Positions 1 to 8,738 of a stretch of DNA of 64,000 nt are shown here, in pieces. A program made the position numbers and the translations under genes. This DNA is from JAAFIP01 sp031428975 (lineage in GTDB: Bacteria > Pseudomonadota > Gammaproteobacteria > Burkholderiales > Burkholderiaceae_C). Below the pieces are notes generated by a model. That model was not told where the DNA came from. It worked only from the letters and a program-made list of their open reading frames with translations, and did not search any database. Positions within the stretch are counted from its first letter, which is position 1. The number at the start of each line of letters is the position of its first letter. Location of the stretch: NCBI GenBank assembly GCA_031428975.1, contig JANOYR010000263.1, forward strand, positions 13,340 to 77,339, read 5' to 3'.

Positions 1-333
1 AGCGAGCAACCACTCTAAAGAGGGGGCAGCGGCGGCCAAAAAACTGCCCAAAGCAAAAACCAATAGCCCGCCAACAATCACCCGCTTGCGCCCAAAGCGG
101 TCGGATGCCATGCCAAATGGAATTTGTAACAGCCCCTGAGTCAGGCCATAAATGCCCATGGCCAGTCCAATCAAGGCGGGGTCGTCACCGCCAGGGTAAT
201 GCCGCGCCTCCAAGGCAAAGACGGGCAGCAGCAAAAAAAGCCCCAGCATGCGCAGCGCAAAAATACCGGCCAAGCTCAGGCTGGCGCGTCGTTCCGAAGG
301 AAGCATAGAGGGAGAAATTTCGGCAATGGACAT
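1..333 (-). CDS. MFS transporter, N-terminal part (runs off the window)
   Basis: The first 111 codons of a major facilitator superfamily permease are read on the minus strand. The translation begins MSIAEISPSMLPSERRA, enters a first membrane helix (LAGIFALRMLGLFLLLPVFAL), and continues with GLTQGLLQIPFGMASDR followed by FGRKR, the classical loop 2-3 motif A of drug/metabolite MFS exporters. The rest lies outside the window. The ATG at 331-333 is the first plausible start and no good ribosome site precedes it. It is divergent from uvrA, an arrangement common in Burkholderiales, where this permease is often followed by ssb. The substrate cannot be told from sequence. Confidence 0.85.
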   Translation of the reverse strand, partial: MSIAEISPSMLPSERRASLSLAGIFALRMLGLFLLLPVFALEARHYPGGDDPALIGLAMGIYGLTQGLLQIPFGMASDRFGRKRVIVGGLLVFALGSFLAAAAPSLEWLLA

Positions 334-426
334 GTTTGAGGCAATAGCAATCGAGTCGGCTGGCCAGAATGCTGTCAGCAGCATGTATTGTCCCTCAAAC
401 TGTTCCCAGACCAGCAAAGCTTAGTT

Positions 427-3400
427 ATGATGGAGAGTTGCCCTTTTGAGCCAAAATTTGTGAACGCATCACCTGAAACTGCCGCGCGCGGCATGCCTGC
501 CGAAAAAACCAATGCCGAGCTCGAGGGGCGGTATTTGGCGCAATTGCGCAACCAGCATATTTGCATTCGTGGGGCGCGCACCCACAATCTGAAAAATATT
601 GACCTAGACATCCCGCGTAACCAGCTGGTGGTGATCACGGGGCTCTCGGGATCGGGCAAATCCAGTTTGGCTTTTGACACCCTGTATGCAGAAGGCCAGC
701 GCCGCTATGTGGAGAGTTTGTCCACGTATGCGCGGCAGTTTTTGCAACTGATGGACAAGCCCGATGTCGATGTCATTGAAGGCCTATCGCCAGCCATCTC
801 CATTGAGCAAAAAGCCACCTCGCACAATCCGCGCTCCACCGTGGGCACGGTAACCGAGATCCACGATTATTTGCGGCTTTTGTTTGCCCGCGCCGGCACG
901 CCGCATTGCCCCGAGCACCACTTTGCATTGCAATCGCAAACGGTAAGCCAAATGGTCGATGCCGTACTGCAGCTGCCCGAAGACACTAAGCTGATGATTC
1001 TTGCGCCGATAGCGCGCGAGAAAAAGGGCGAGTTTTTAGACGTGTTTGAAGACATGCAAGCGCGCGGCTATGTGCGTTTTCGGGTGGGGCGCGGGGAGCA
1101 AGCCAAAATGCACGAGTTTGACGACCTGCCTAAGCTTAAAAAGACGGAAAAACACGACATAGACGTGGTGATTGACCGCCTCAAGGTGCGCCAAGATATG
1201 AAGCAGCGGCTGGCCGAGAGCTTTGAGGCGGCGCTCAAGCTGGCCGATGGCCGCGCTATTGCCATGGAGATGGACTCCAGTGCAGAGCATTTGTTCAACG
1301 CCAAATTCTCGTGCCCTAGTTGCAATTACTCCATCAGCGAGCTAGAGCCGCGCCTGTTCTCCTTTAACTCGCCCGTGGGGGCCTGCCCCAGTTGCGACGG
1401 CTTGGGCCACCAAGACTTTTTTGACCCTGCCCGCGTGGTAGCCTTCCCCAGCCTGAGCCTTGCCAGTGGCGCGATTAAAAGCTGGGACAGGCGCAATGGC
1501 TACTACTTCAGCATGTTAGAGAGCGTGGCCAAGCACTATAAATTTGATATCGAACAAGCCTTTGAGGACTTGCCTGAAGTCGCTAAACAAGTGGTACTGC
1601 ATGGCTCTGGTGAAGAGGATATTAAATTCAATTACACCATGGAGTCGGGTGCATTTGAGGGCAAAAAACTGACCAAAAAACACCCGTTTGAAGGCATTAT
1701 TCCCAATATGCAGCGGCGCTATGTGGAAACCGAATCCAGTGTGGTGCGCGAGGATTTGGCGCGCTACCGTGGCAGCCAGCACTGCCCCGAATGCGATGGC
1801 ACACGCCTGCGGCGCGAGGCGCGTAATGTGTTTTTGGTAGACGACAGGCAAGTTGCTGTAACCGATGCGCCACCTGAAGCATCCCCCAAGCAGGGCCAAA
1901 TGCCTTCACCACGCCAGTCGATTTACAGCGTGAGCCACCAAACCCTAAAAGAGAGTTTGGCCTATTTTCAAAACCTCAGGCTCACTGGCGTAAAAGCCGA
2001 CATAGCCGACAAAATCGTGCGCGAAATTGCAGCACGTTTAAAATTTTTAAACGACGTGGGGCTCAACTACCTCAGCCTAGACCGCAGCGCCGACACGCTC
2101 TCGGGCGGTGAATCCCAGCGCATCCGCTTGGCATCGCAAATTGGCAGCGGCCTCACCGGTGTGATGTATGTGCTGGACGAGCCCAGCATTGGCCTGCACC
2201 AGCGCGACAATGACCGCTTGATTGACACGCTCAAGCACCTGCGCAACATTGGTAATAGCGTGTTGGTGGTGGAGCACGACGAAGACATGATCCGCGCAGC
2301 CGACCATGTGATTGATCTAGGCCCGGGCGCTGGCATACACGGCGGACGCATACTCGCCCAAGGCACGGCACTGGAGGTGCAAAACAACCCCGCCTCGCTC
2401 ACGGGGCAGTATCTCAGCGGTGCGCGGCGCATTGAAGTGCCCCTAAAACGCCACACATGGATGCCCACGGTCACCACCAAAGCCGAGAAAAAAGCCAGCA
2501 AATTCGCACCCAGCAAGGCCGCGCTGGCTTGGGGCGCACGCCAAGCCGTGCACTTGGCCACGCAGGGCGAGATGCAGGTGCTGCGCATCTTCAACGCCAC
2601 GGGCAATAACTTGCGTGGCGTGAGCGCTGAGTTCCCTGTGGGGCTGCTCACCTGCGTGACGGGTGTGAGTGGCTCGGGCAAATCCACCTTGGTGAATGAC
2701 ACACTCTACGCGGCGGTGGCCAAAGTGTTGTATCGCAGCCACGAAGAACCGGCTGCCCACGAGGAAATCCAAGGCATTGAGCATTTCGACAAAGTGATCA
2801 ACGTAGACCAATCCCCCATTGGCCGCACCCCACGCAGCAACCCCGCCACCTACACGGGGCTGTTCACCCCCATTCGCGAGCTCATGGCCGAGATGAACAT
2901 TGCCAAAGAGCGAGGTTACGGGCCCGGGCGCTTTAGCTTTAACGTGGCAGGCGGGCGCTGCGAAGCCTGCCAAGGCGACGGCGTGAAAAAAGTAGAAATG
3001 CACTTTTTACCCGATGTGTATGTGCCCTGCGACGTCTGCAAGGGCGAGCGCTACAACCGCGAAACGCTAGAGGTGACCTACAAAGGCAAAAATATCAGCC
3101 AAATATTGGGGCTCACCGTGGAGGCCGCCGCTGCATTTTTTAGCACCGTGCCCACGCTCTCGCGCAAGCTGCAAACCCTGCTGGATGTGGGCCTCTCGTA
3201 CATCAAGCTAGGCCAAGCCGCCACCACGCTCTCAGGCGGTGAGGCGCAGCGCGTCAAGCTGGCTTTGGAGCTGAGCAAGCGCGACACCGGCCGTACGCTC
3301 TATATATTAGACGAGCCCACCACAGGCCTGCATTTTGCCGACATCGAGCTCCTGCTCAAAGTGCTGCACCAGCTGCGCGACGCTGGCAACACCATCGTCA

Positions 3401-3567
3401 TCATCGAACACAACCTCGATGTCATCAAAACCGCCGACTGGGTGATTGACATGGGCCCAGAAGGCGGCAACGGCGGCGGGCTGGTGGTGGCAGTGGGCAC
3501 GCCTGAGGATGTGGCGGCGAATGCGGACAGCCACACGGGGCGGTATTTGAAGCGCTTGCTGCCTTAA
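427..3567 (+). CDS. uvrA: UvrABC excinuclease subunit A
   Basis: UvrA is the damage-recognition ATPase of nucleotide excision repair; it loads UvrB on DNA. Both ABC modules are complete. The first Walker A (GLSGSGKS) lies about 30 residues after the conserved RGARTHNLKNI, and the second is GVSGSGKST. Two signatures (LSGGESQRIRLA and LSGGEAQRVKLA) and two CxxC zinc-finger pairs (CPSC/CPSC and CEAC/CDVC) are present. The protein is about 1046 residues against roughly 940 for most UvrA. The excess is an N-terminal leader plus two inserts, near DNA 1850-1920 and 2440-2560. The start is uncertain: the frame opens at TTG 388, tandem ATGs lie at 427/430 and another ATG at 493, none with a strong ribosome site. 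No clear LexA box was seen. Confidence 0.97.
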   Translation: MMESCPFEPKFVNASPETAARGMPAEKTNAELEGRYLAQLRNQHICIRGARTHNLKNIDLDIPRNQLVVITGLSGSGKSSLAFDTLYAEGQRRYVESLSTYARQFLQLMDKPDVDVIEGLSPAISIEQKATSHNPRSTVGTVTEIHDYLRLLFARAGTPHCPEHHFALQSQTVSQMVDAVLQLPEDTKLMILAPIAREKKGEFLDVFEDMQARGYVRFRVGRGEQAKMHEFDDLPKLKKTEKHDIDVVIDRLKVRQDMKQRLAESFEAALKLADGRAIAMEMDSSAEHLFNAKFSCPSCNYSISELEPRLFSFNSPVGACPSCDGLGHQDFFDPARVVAFPSLSLASGAIKSWDRRNGYYFSMLESVAKHYKFDIEQAFEDLPEVAKQVVLHGSGEEDIKFNYTMESGAFEGKKLTKKHPFEGIIPNMQRRYVETESSVVREDLARYRGSQHCPECDGTRLRREARNVFLVDDRQVAVTDAPPEASPKQGQMPSPRQSIYSVSHQTLKESLAYFQNLRLTGVKADIADKIVREIAARLKFLNDVGLNYLSLDRSADTLSGGESQRIRLASQIGSGLTGVMYVLDEPSIGLHQRDNDRLIDTLKHLRNIGNSVLVVEHDEDMIRAADHVIDLGPGAGIHGGRILAQGTALEVQNNPASLTGQYLSGARRIEVPLKRHTWMPTVTTKAEKKASKFAPSKAALAWGARQAVHLATQGEMQVLRIFNATGNNLRGVSAEFPVGLLTCVTGVSGSGKSTLVNDTLYAAVAKVLYRSHEEPAAHEEIQGIEHFDKVINVDQSPIGRTPRSNPATYTGLFTPIRELMAEMNIAKERGYGPGRFSFNVAGGRCEACQGDGVKKVEMHFLPDVYVPCDVCKGERYNRETLEVTYKGKNISQILGLTVEAAAAFFSTVPTLSRKLQTLLDVGLSYIKLGQAATTLSGGEAQRVKLALELSKRDTGRTLYILDEPTTGLHFADIELLLKVLHQLRDAGNTIVIIEHNLDVIKTADWVIDMGPEGGNGGGLVVAVGTPEDVAANADSHTGRYLKRLLP

Positions 3568-3583
3568 TTTCTAAGTTTTTAGC

Positions 3584-3629
3584 GCAATGTCACCGTCATA
3601 CGGTCATAGTATGCTATTTATTGTATAGC
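3584..3629 (+). repeat. 46-bp palindromic repeat, copy A
   Basis: Copy of the dispersed element described in the findings: GCAATGTCACCGT, 16 bases, then the stem GCTAT/ATAGC around a short loop. It lies between the convergent uvrA and Nudix genes and supplies the stop codon and last codons of the latter. Confidence 0.75.
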
Positions 3630-4109
3630 AATTGACGTGTGCGTAAACACCGCTGACAAAGGCAAGCGCTGCCCTGCCAAGTAGTCTTCTATGCATTGCA
3701 GCACCAGCGGGCTGCGGTGGCGGGTGACCGATGCGCGGATTTCATCGGGCCGCATCCACAGCGTGCGCACAATGCCTGTATCGAGCGTTCGGCCTGACAC
3801 CGCAGGGCCTAGTTCACCGCAAAAGGCAAAGCGCACATAGGTGATGTCTTCATACGCGTGCCCCGCCAGCGCAGGGCGTTCAAAGCGGGCAAGATAGATG
3901 CCCACCAGTGCGGTAGGCGTGAACGGATGCGTGGTTTCTTCCAGCGTTTCTCGGGCGCAGCCCTGCGCAGGGCTTTCGCCCGGTTCTAAGTGTCCGGCGG
4001 GATTGTTCAGGCGCAGGCCTTCGGGTGTGTGCTCCTCCACCATCAAAAATTGGCCGCCGCGCTCGATAATGGCAGCGACGGTCACGCTGGGTTTGAATCT
4101 TTCTTGCAT
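3618..4109 (-). CDS. nudJ: NudJ-like Nudix hydrolase
   Basis: A 163-residue Nudix pyrophosphohydrolase. The Nudix box is clear at about residues 39-61: GHLEPGE, seven residues, then RETLEET. This gives the metal-binding Glu residues; only the final Gly of the consensus is replaced (Thr). The N-terminus (FKPSVTVAAIIERGGQFLMVEE) and the following NNPAGHLEPGES match the NudJ subgroup, phosphatases that act on thiamine and nucleoside diphosphates and triphosphates. That substrate range is from the family and not visible here. It is convergent with uvrA. The last residues and the TAA stop are contributed by the repeat at 3584-3629, so the C-terminus has probably been reshaped. The ATG at 4107-4109 fits the family start. 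Confidence 0.88.
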   Translation of the reverse strand: MQERFKPSVTVAAIIERGGQFLMVEEHTPEGLRLNNPAGHLEPGESPAQGCARETLEETTHPFTPTALVGIYLARFERPALAGHAYEDITYVRFAFCGELGPAVSGRTLDTGIVRTLWMRPDEIRASVTRHRSPLVLQCIEDYLAGQRLPLSAVFTHTSIAIQ

Positions 4110-4270
4110 GGTTTTATTATGCAGGCAGCAAGCTGGCGTTACATGGGCATGTTTAGAGGCAATGCTTCAAAATGGGCAAAATGGCGGTTTACCAGATGTC
4201 CAGAGTGCAAAAATTCATGTAAGCTTGCATTCATAATTGACACAATGACGAACCACACGAGGAGACGCGC

Positions 4271-5413
4271 ATGCGCATTGGTGTACCCACAGAAACCATG
4301 GCCGGAGAAACCCGGGTAGCGGTTACCCCCGAGACGGCTAAAAAACTCATCGCCCAAGGGCACACCATCAGCGTGCAAAGTGGCGCTGGTGTGGCCGCTA
4401 GCGTGACCGACGCAGCCTATGAAGCCGCTGGCGCTGCGATTACCGACGCGGCGGGCGCTTTTGGCTGTGAGGTGGTGCTCAAAGTGCGCTCCCCCTCGGC
4501 TGCCGAGTTGCCACATTTGCGGTCTGGCAGCGCAGTGGTGGGCATGCTCAATCCTTTTGATGCAGACGGCTTGGCACAATTGGCCAAAACTGGCGTGACA
4601 GGCTTTGCCCTAGAAGCCGCGCCACGCACCACCCGCGCCCAGAGCATGGATGTGCTCTCTTCGCAAGCCAATATTGCCGGCTACAAAGCCGTGATGATGG
4701 CTGCTGACAAATACCAGCGTTTTTTCCCCATGCTGATGACCGCAGCGGGTACGGTCAAAGCCGCCCGTGTGGTGATCTTGGGTGTGGGCGTGGCGGGGCT
4801 GCAAGCCATTGCCACGGCCAAGCGCTTGGGTGCGGTGATCGAAGCGTCTGATGTACGCCCCAGCGTGAAAGAGCAAATCGAATCCTTGGGCGGCAAATTC
4901 ATCGACGTGTCTTATGACACACCCGAAGAAAAAGAAGCCGCTGTGGGCGTGGGCGGCTATGCCAAGCCCATGCCACCGAGCTGGTTGGCACGCCAAGCGG
5001 TGGAGGTGGCCAAGCGCGTGGCGGCAGCCGACATCGTGATTTCCACCGCCCTGATTCCTGGCCGCGCCGCGCCCACCCTGATTACCGAAGACATGGTCAA
5101 GTCCATGAAACCCGGCTCGGTGATCGTGGACATTGCAGCGGGCAAGGGTCCTAAAAACACTGACGGCAGCATAGGCGGCAATTGCCCTTTAAGCGAGGCC
5201 GACAAAACGGTGGTGAAACACGGCGTCACCATCGTTGGCGACACCAATTTACCAGCGCTCGTGGCCGCAGACGCTTCAGCCTTGTATGCCCGCAATGTGC
5301 TGGATTTTTTGAAACTGATTTTGCCCAAAGATGGCGGCCTGAAGGTCGACATGGAAGACGACATTGTGGCAGCCTGCCTGATGACGCAAGGCGGCGAAGT
5401 TAAAAGGAAATAG
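4271..5413 (+). CDS. pntAA: NAD(P) transhydrogenase subunit alpha part 1 (NAD-binding domain I)
   Basis: This is the soluble NAD(H)-binding subunit of proton-translocating transhydrogenase, which reduces NADP+ with NADH at the expense of the proton gradient. The 380 residues begin MRIGVPTE and contain the alanine dehydrogenase/PNT N-domain and a Rossmann domain (VVILGVGVAGLQAIATAKRLGA). They end before the membrane part, so the enzyme is of the three-subunit split type. A good ribosome site (cgaggaga) precedes ATG 4271. The membrane subunits pntAB and pntB normally follow directly, but here about 1.45 kb with four other frames lies between, all on the same strand and closely packed. Confidence 0.96.
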   Translation: MRIGVPTETMAGETRVAVTPETAKKLIAQGHTISVQSGAGVAASVTDAAYEAAGAAITDAAGAFGCEVVLKVRSPSAAELPHLRSGSAVVGMLNPFDADGLAQLAKTGVTGFALEAAPRTTRAQSMDVLSSQANIAGYKAVMMAADKYQRFFPMLMTAAGTVKAARVVILGVGVAGLQAIATAKRLGAVIEASDVRPSVKEQIESLGGKFIDVSYDTPEEKEAAVGVGGYAKPMPPSWLARQAVEVAKRVAAADIVISTALIPGRAAPTLITEDMVKSMKPGSVIVDIAAGKGPKNTDGSIGGNCPLSEADKTVVKHGVTIVGDTNLPALVAADASALYARNVLDFLKLILPKDGGLKVDMEDDIVAACLMTQGGEVKRK

Positions 5414-5415
5414 CA

Positions 5416-6111
5416 ATGAAAACACTGCAAACTGTGTTGTGCTCTGCTGCGCTACTTTTCGCGGGGCTTAGCTGGGGCTTAGACGTGCAGGTAGGGCGTG
5501 CAAAACTCGCCCTTAATAGCGACAAGTGGCAGGTGTTGTCGCAGAGCAATAAGCCTGCAGCCTATGGCGGCGAAGTATCTGGCACTTACGGGGCTGCACA
5601 AAAAACACTGGTGCTTTCAGACGAAACTGGCAAGCTCTTGGCCATGTTAAAAATAGAAAGTACTGATGCAGGTGCTGGTGTGAGAATGAATTTTACTGGT
5701 GGTTGCAAAAAGTTCAAGGACCCCAATGCCTACGCATATGACGCAACGCGCGGCAGTTTTACCGAGATGGATTGTTTGCGGTTGCTCAATGTTGCCTATC
5801 CCAAAGTATTTTTAGAGCGTAATTTCAAAGCTGATTTAACTGTAATCCAAGAGAAAAAGCTACAACTTCCACAAAAGGCTAGTTATGTTGTGCAAATGGT
5901 TGGCATCGGAAGCGGTACTTATTTATACATCGGGATATTGTTGGACGAGACATGGGTTGGCGCTGAAACTGGTCAAATCGCTGATGGACTGCCGTCAACG
6001 ATCAAGCCAGAAGCCGCAGCTTGGGGGCAACTACTAGCCAAAAGCGTGCGCGACAGCGTGCATTCTATGAGCGGTGACACACCTATGCCCACTATTACTT
6101 TCAAGCCCTGA
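5416..6111 (+). CDS. exported protein of unknown function inside the pnt operon
   Basis: A 231-residue protein I do not recognise. It starts with a clear signal peptide (MKTLQTVLCSAALLFAGLSWG; cleavage near residue 21-22), so it is probably periplasmic. The mature part is mostly beta-like, with no transmembrane helix. Two Cys residues in the middle (GGCKKF and MDCLRLL) could form a disulfide. It starts two bases after the pntAA stop behind the ribosome site aaaggaaa, so it is translationally close to pntAA. No role in transhydrogenase function can be inferred from sequence. Confidence 0.8.
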   Translation: MKTLQTVLCSAALLFAGLSWGLDVQVGRAKLALNSDKWQVLSQSNKPAAYGGEVSGTYGAAQKTLVLSDETGKLLAMLKIESTDAGAGVRMNFTGGCKKFKDPNAYAYDATRGSFTEMDCLRLLNVAYPKVFLERNFKADLTVIQEKKLQLPQKASYVVQMVGIGSGTYLYIGILLDETWVGAETGQIADGLPSTIKPEAAAWGQLLAKSVRDSVHSMSGDTPMPTITFKP

Positions 6112-6121
6112 GGATTCATCC

Positions 6122-6316
6122 ATGCGCCACCTGATTTCGCTCTTGATTTTATTCTCAGCAATTGGCAGTTATGCCATTGGACTCGCCAAACCTGCAGAAA
6201 CTCTTGCTTTCGTAGCCATGGGCTTGGAGCTGTGGTTTTGGGTGCGCGTTCGCCGTGCAATTAAAACGGACACCGTTTCTATCGCAGCAAAGAGCCGCTA
6301 TGCTAAATGCAGTTGA
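6122..6316 (+). CDS. small membrane protein, unknown
   Basis: A 64-residue frame starting at ATG 6122, ten bases after the preceding gene. Two hydrophobic stretches (about residues 4-20 and 28-41, ending WFWVRVRRAIK) suggest one or two membrane helices with a basic C-terminal tail. It overlaps the start of the antitoxin gene by 17 bases. It is probably translated, given the tight packing with its neighbours, but no family is recognised. Confidence 0.5.
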   Translation: MRHLISLLILFSAIGSYAIGLAKPAETLAFVAMGLELWFWVRVRRAIKTDTVSIAAKSRYAKCS

Positions 6317-6524
6317 AGCCATCGTAGAGCCAGACGGGCGCATTGATTTTATGGAGCCTATGCCCGCATTGACTAGACCTACCAAAGTCTATGTGCTGTT
6401 TGCTAAGCCTCTGGTTGGTACGGTTATGGACGAGGTTTTTTCAGGGGCATTGCTTAGCCAAGACGCTTTGGCTAAAGACTGGCTCTGTGCGCAGGAGGAG
6501 GCGGCATGGTCACACCTGCAATAG
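6300..6524 (+). CDS. antitoxin of MazF/PemK-type toxin-antitoxin pair
   Basis: A 74-residue protein starting MLNAVEAIVEPDGRIDF. This N-terminal beta-strand pattern (EAIVEPDGRI, then TKVYV) and the acidic, Trp-ending C-terminus (LAKDWLCAQEEAAWSHLQ) are typical of small antitoxins encoded just before PemK/MazF-like toxins. The antitoxin would bind and neutralise the toxin and probably represses the operon. ATG 6300 is chosen over an upstream in-frame ATG (6255) because it matches the family N-terminus. Its end overlaps the toxin start by 19 bases, which supports a translationally coupled pair. Confidence 0.75.
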   Translation: MLNAVEAIVEPDGRIDFMEPMPALTRPTKVYVLFAKPLVGTVMDEVFSGALLSQDALAKDWLCAQEEAAWSHLQ

Positions 6525-6850
6525 GCCAAGTTCTAACCGTTGCCTTTCCTTTTTCAGACCTTAGCAGTACCAAAATGCGGCCTGCCTTGGTTCTTGCTGA
6601 TGCAGGGCGTGGCGATTGGCTGCTTTGCCAAATCACCAGCCAGCCTTTTGGTGATTCATCAGCTATAGAAATTCAAGCCAATGAAGTCGGCGGACATGGC
6701 TTGAAAATTACCAGCTTTGCGCGCCCTTTAAAATTGTTTACCGCCAACCATGCACTGTTGCGATCTTATATTGGCGATTTGAATCCTGCAAAACACCTTC
6801 AACTCGTTACCAAACTCACGCACATTTTGACCCCTTCCACCACGCACTGA
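6506..6850 (+). CDS. PemK/MazF-family mRNA-interferase toxin
   Basis: A 114-residue protein with the PemK/MazF beta-barrel signature. The N-terminus reads IGQVLTVAFPFSDLSS, followed by the active-site strand KMRPALVLAD, then WLLCQITSQPF and the C-terminal SFARPLKLFT. In this family the Arg of the RPALV strand and a following Thr/Ser form the RNase site. A very strong ribosome site (aggaggagg) sits seven bases before ATG 6506, inside the antitoxin gene. The family cleaves mRNA at short sequence motifs; the specificity here is unknown. The pair is embedded in the pnt operon between pntAA and pntAB. Confidence 0.85.
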   Translation: MVTPAIGQVLTVAFPFSDLSSTKMRPALVLADAGRGDWLLCQITSQPFGDSSAIEIQANEVGGHGLKITSFARPLKLFTANHALLRSYIGDLNPAKHLQLVTKLTHILTPSTTH

Positions 6851-6863
6851 AAGAACTATTGTC

Positions 6864-7181
6864 ATGGATATCGTATCCCCTACCGTACTCAACTTAATCA
6901 TTTTCGTTTTGGCCATTTACGTGGGCTACCACGTGGTTTGGACAGTCACTCCTGCTCTGCATACTCCGCTGATGGCTGTTACCAATGCCATATCAGCCAT
7001 TGTCATTGTGGGTGCCATGCTAGCTGCTGCACTCACCGAAACCACGCTGGGCAAAAGCATGGGCGTGTTGGCAGTAGCGCTGGCGGCGGTGAATGTGTTT
7101 GGTGGGTTTTTAGTGACCCGCCGCATGCTGGAAATGTTTAAAAAGAAAGACAAAAAAGTTACTGTGAAGGAGGGCGCATAA
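6864..7181 (+). CDS. pntAB: NAD(P) transhydrogenase subunit alpha part 2 (membrane)
   Basis: A 105-residue inner-membrane subunit of proton-translocating transhydrogenase. It has three predicted helices (about residues 7-24, 37-57 and 65-86) and the family pattern TNAISAIVIVGAM, with the proton channel shared with PntB. The C-terminus is basic (FKKKDKKVTVKEGA) and faces the cytoplasm. It lies 13 bases after the toxin gene and one base before pntB, so expression of the membrane domain depends on a transcript that runs through the toxin-antitoxin pair unless an internal promoter exists. Confidence 0.95.
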   Translation: MDIVSPTVLNLIIFVLAIYVGYHVVWTVTPALHTPLMAVTNAISAIVIVGAMLAAALTETTLGKSMGVLAVALAAVNVFGGFLVTRRMLEMFKKKDKKVTVKEGA

Positions 7182-7182
7182 C

Positions 7183-8607
7183 ATGAGCATGAACCTCGTC
7201 ACGATGCTGTATTTGGTGGCTTCTATTTGTTTTATACAAGCGCTCAAAGGCCTCTCCCACCCCACCACCTCGATTCGGGGCAATTTGTTCGGCATGGTCG
7301 GCATGACGATAGCGGTGCTCACCACCGCCGCCATGATTGTGCAACTGGCGGGCAGCAAGGCCCAAGGCATGGCCTGGGTGATGCTTGGCTTGGTGGCGGG
7401 CGGCGGCTATGGCGCATACCGCGCCAAGACGGTGGAGATGACCAAGATGCCCGAGTTGGTAGCGTTTTTTCACAGCATGATTGGTTTGGCGGCAGTGTTC
7501 ATTGCCATTGCAGCCGTGGTGGAGCCTTGGGCGTTCCAAATAGTGTCCAAAGGCCAAGCCATCCCTGCCGGTAACCGTTTGGAGCTGGCGCTGGGTTCGG
7601 TCATTGGCGCTATTACTTTTAGCGGCTCGGTGATTGCGTTTGGCAAGCTCTCTGGCACGTACAAGTTCCGCCTGTTTCAAGGTGCACCGGTGCAGTTTGC
7701 CGGGCAGCACAAGCTGAATTTGGTGCTGGGTATTATTTTGCTGGCCAATGTGGTGATGTACGCACTGACTGGAGAGCAGACTTACTTTGCCATTGCAACG
7801 GCGCTGGCTTTTGTGATGGGTGTGCTCATCATCATTCCGATTGGCGGCGCAGACATGCCCGTGGTGGTGTCCATGCTCAACAGCTACAGCGGTTGGGCGG
7901 CAGCGGGCATTGGGTTTAGCCTGAACAACGCCATGCTGATTGTGGCGGGCTCACTGGTGGGCAGCTCAGGCGCTATTTTGAGCTATATCATGTGCAAAGC
8001 CATGAACCGCAGCTTTTTCAACGTGATTTTGGGCGGCTTTGGTGGCGATGCGGTGACTGCTGCTGCCGGAGCCAAGGAGCAGCGGCCAGTCAAGAGCGGC
8101 AGTGCCGACGACGCAGCTTTCGTTTTGGGCAATGCCGAAACCGTGGTGATCGTACCCGGCTATGGCCTGGCCGTGGCGCGTGCACAGCACGCAGTGAAAG
8201 AGCTGGCTGCCAAGCTCACGGCCAAAGGCATCATTGTGAAATACGCCATCCACCCTGTGGCAGGCCGCATGCCCGGCCACATGAATGTGCTGCTGGCCGA
8301 GGCCGAAGTGCCCTATGACCAAGTGCATGAAATGGAAGATATCAATGGCGAATTTGGCCAAGCCGATGTGGCAATTATTTTGGGGGCAAATGACGTGGTC
8401 AACCCCGCTGCGCACACCAAGGGCAGCGCCATTTACGGCATGCCAATATTGGAAGCCTACAAGGCTAAAACAATCATTGTCAACAAACGCTCGATGGCCT
8501 CGGGCTATGCCGGTCTAGACAATGAATTGTTCTATATGGACAAAACCATGATGGTGTTTGGCGATGCGAAAAAAGTCGTGGAAGACATGGTCAAGGCAAT
8601 TGAATAG
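7183..8607 (+). CDS. pntB: NAD(P) transhydrogenase subunit beta
   Basis: A 474-residue subunit with about eight N-terminal membrane helices and a C-terminal NADP(H)-binding domain III. Recognisable blocks include GADMPVVVSMLNSYSGWAAA, the domain III nucleotide motif VPGYGLAVARAQHAVKEL, HPVAGRMPGHMNVLLAEA and GANDVVNPAA. Domain III ends in the usual KAIE. The ribosome site gaaggaggg precedes ATG 7183. It is the last gene of the pnt operon, and a strong hairpin follows at 8621-8646. Confidence 0.97.
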   Translation: MSMNLVTMLYLVASICFIQALKGLSHPTTSIRGNLFGMVGMTIAVLTTAAMIVQLAGSKAQGMAWVMLGLVAGGGYGAYRAKTVEMTKMPELVAFFHSMIGLAAVFIAIAAVVEPWAFQIVSKGQAIPAGNRLELALGSVIGAITFSGSVIAFGKLSGTYKFRLFQGAPVQFAGQHKLNLVLGIILLANVVMYALTGEQTYFAIATALAFVMGVLIIIPIGGADMPVVVSMLNSYSGWAAAGIGFSLNNAMLIVAGSLVGSSGAILSYIMCKAMNRSFFNVILGGFGGDAVTAAAGAKEQRPVKSGSADDAAFVLGNAETVVIVPGYGLAVARAQHAVKELAAKLTAKGIIVKYAIHPVAGRMPGHMNVLLAEAEVPYDQVHEMEDINGEFGQADVAIILGANDVVNPAAHTKGSAIYGMPILEAYKAKTIIVNKRSMASGYAGLDNELFYMDKTMMVFGDAKKVVEDMVKAIE

Positions 8608-8620
8608 CGAAGTGGTACAT

Positions 8621-8646
8621 GCCTTGCTCCGAAAATGGAGCAAGGC
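8621..8646 (+). terminator. perfect 10-bp hairpin after pntB
   Basis: GCCTTGCTCC and GGAGCAAGGC form a perfect 10-bp stem with a six-base loop, 13 bases after the pntB stop. No T-run follows, so it may be a Rho-dependent pause, an mRNA 3' stabiliser or a weak terminator. Confidence 0.5.
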
Positions 8647-8664
8647 GTACGGATACGAATCCAC

Positions 8665-8679
8665 CTAGGGAAAACCTAG
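8665..8679. promoter_or_regulatory. CTAGG-N5-CCTAG palindrome upstream of fadD
   Basis: An inverted repeat, CTAGG gaaaa CCTAG, about 60 bases before the fadD start. The symmetry and position suit a dimeric regulator site, but no regulator can be named. Confidence 0.3.
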
Positions 8680-8738
8680 TTTCCTACAGCCTGCTTACAG
8701 CCCATAATCAGGTTTGTTTCGTGAAATCTGGAGTTTTT

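Noticed and set aside
388..426. TTG 388 as the uvrA start
   Set aside because: No ribosome site and no family similarity in the extra residues; tandem ATGs at 427/430 are at least as plausible, so the start is left open.
2067..2702. 211-codon minus-strand frame opposite uvrA
   Set aside because: The complementary strand encodes unmistakable UvrA motifs throughout; the antisense product has no family features.
7600..7625. GGTCATTGGCGCTATT in pntB as a repeat copy
   Set aside because: The leading 13-base block is absent and the sequence encodes conserved PntB residues.
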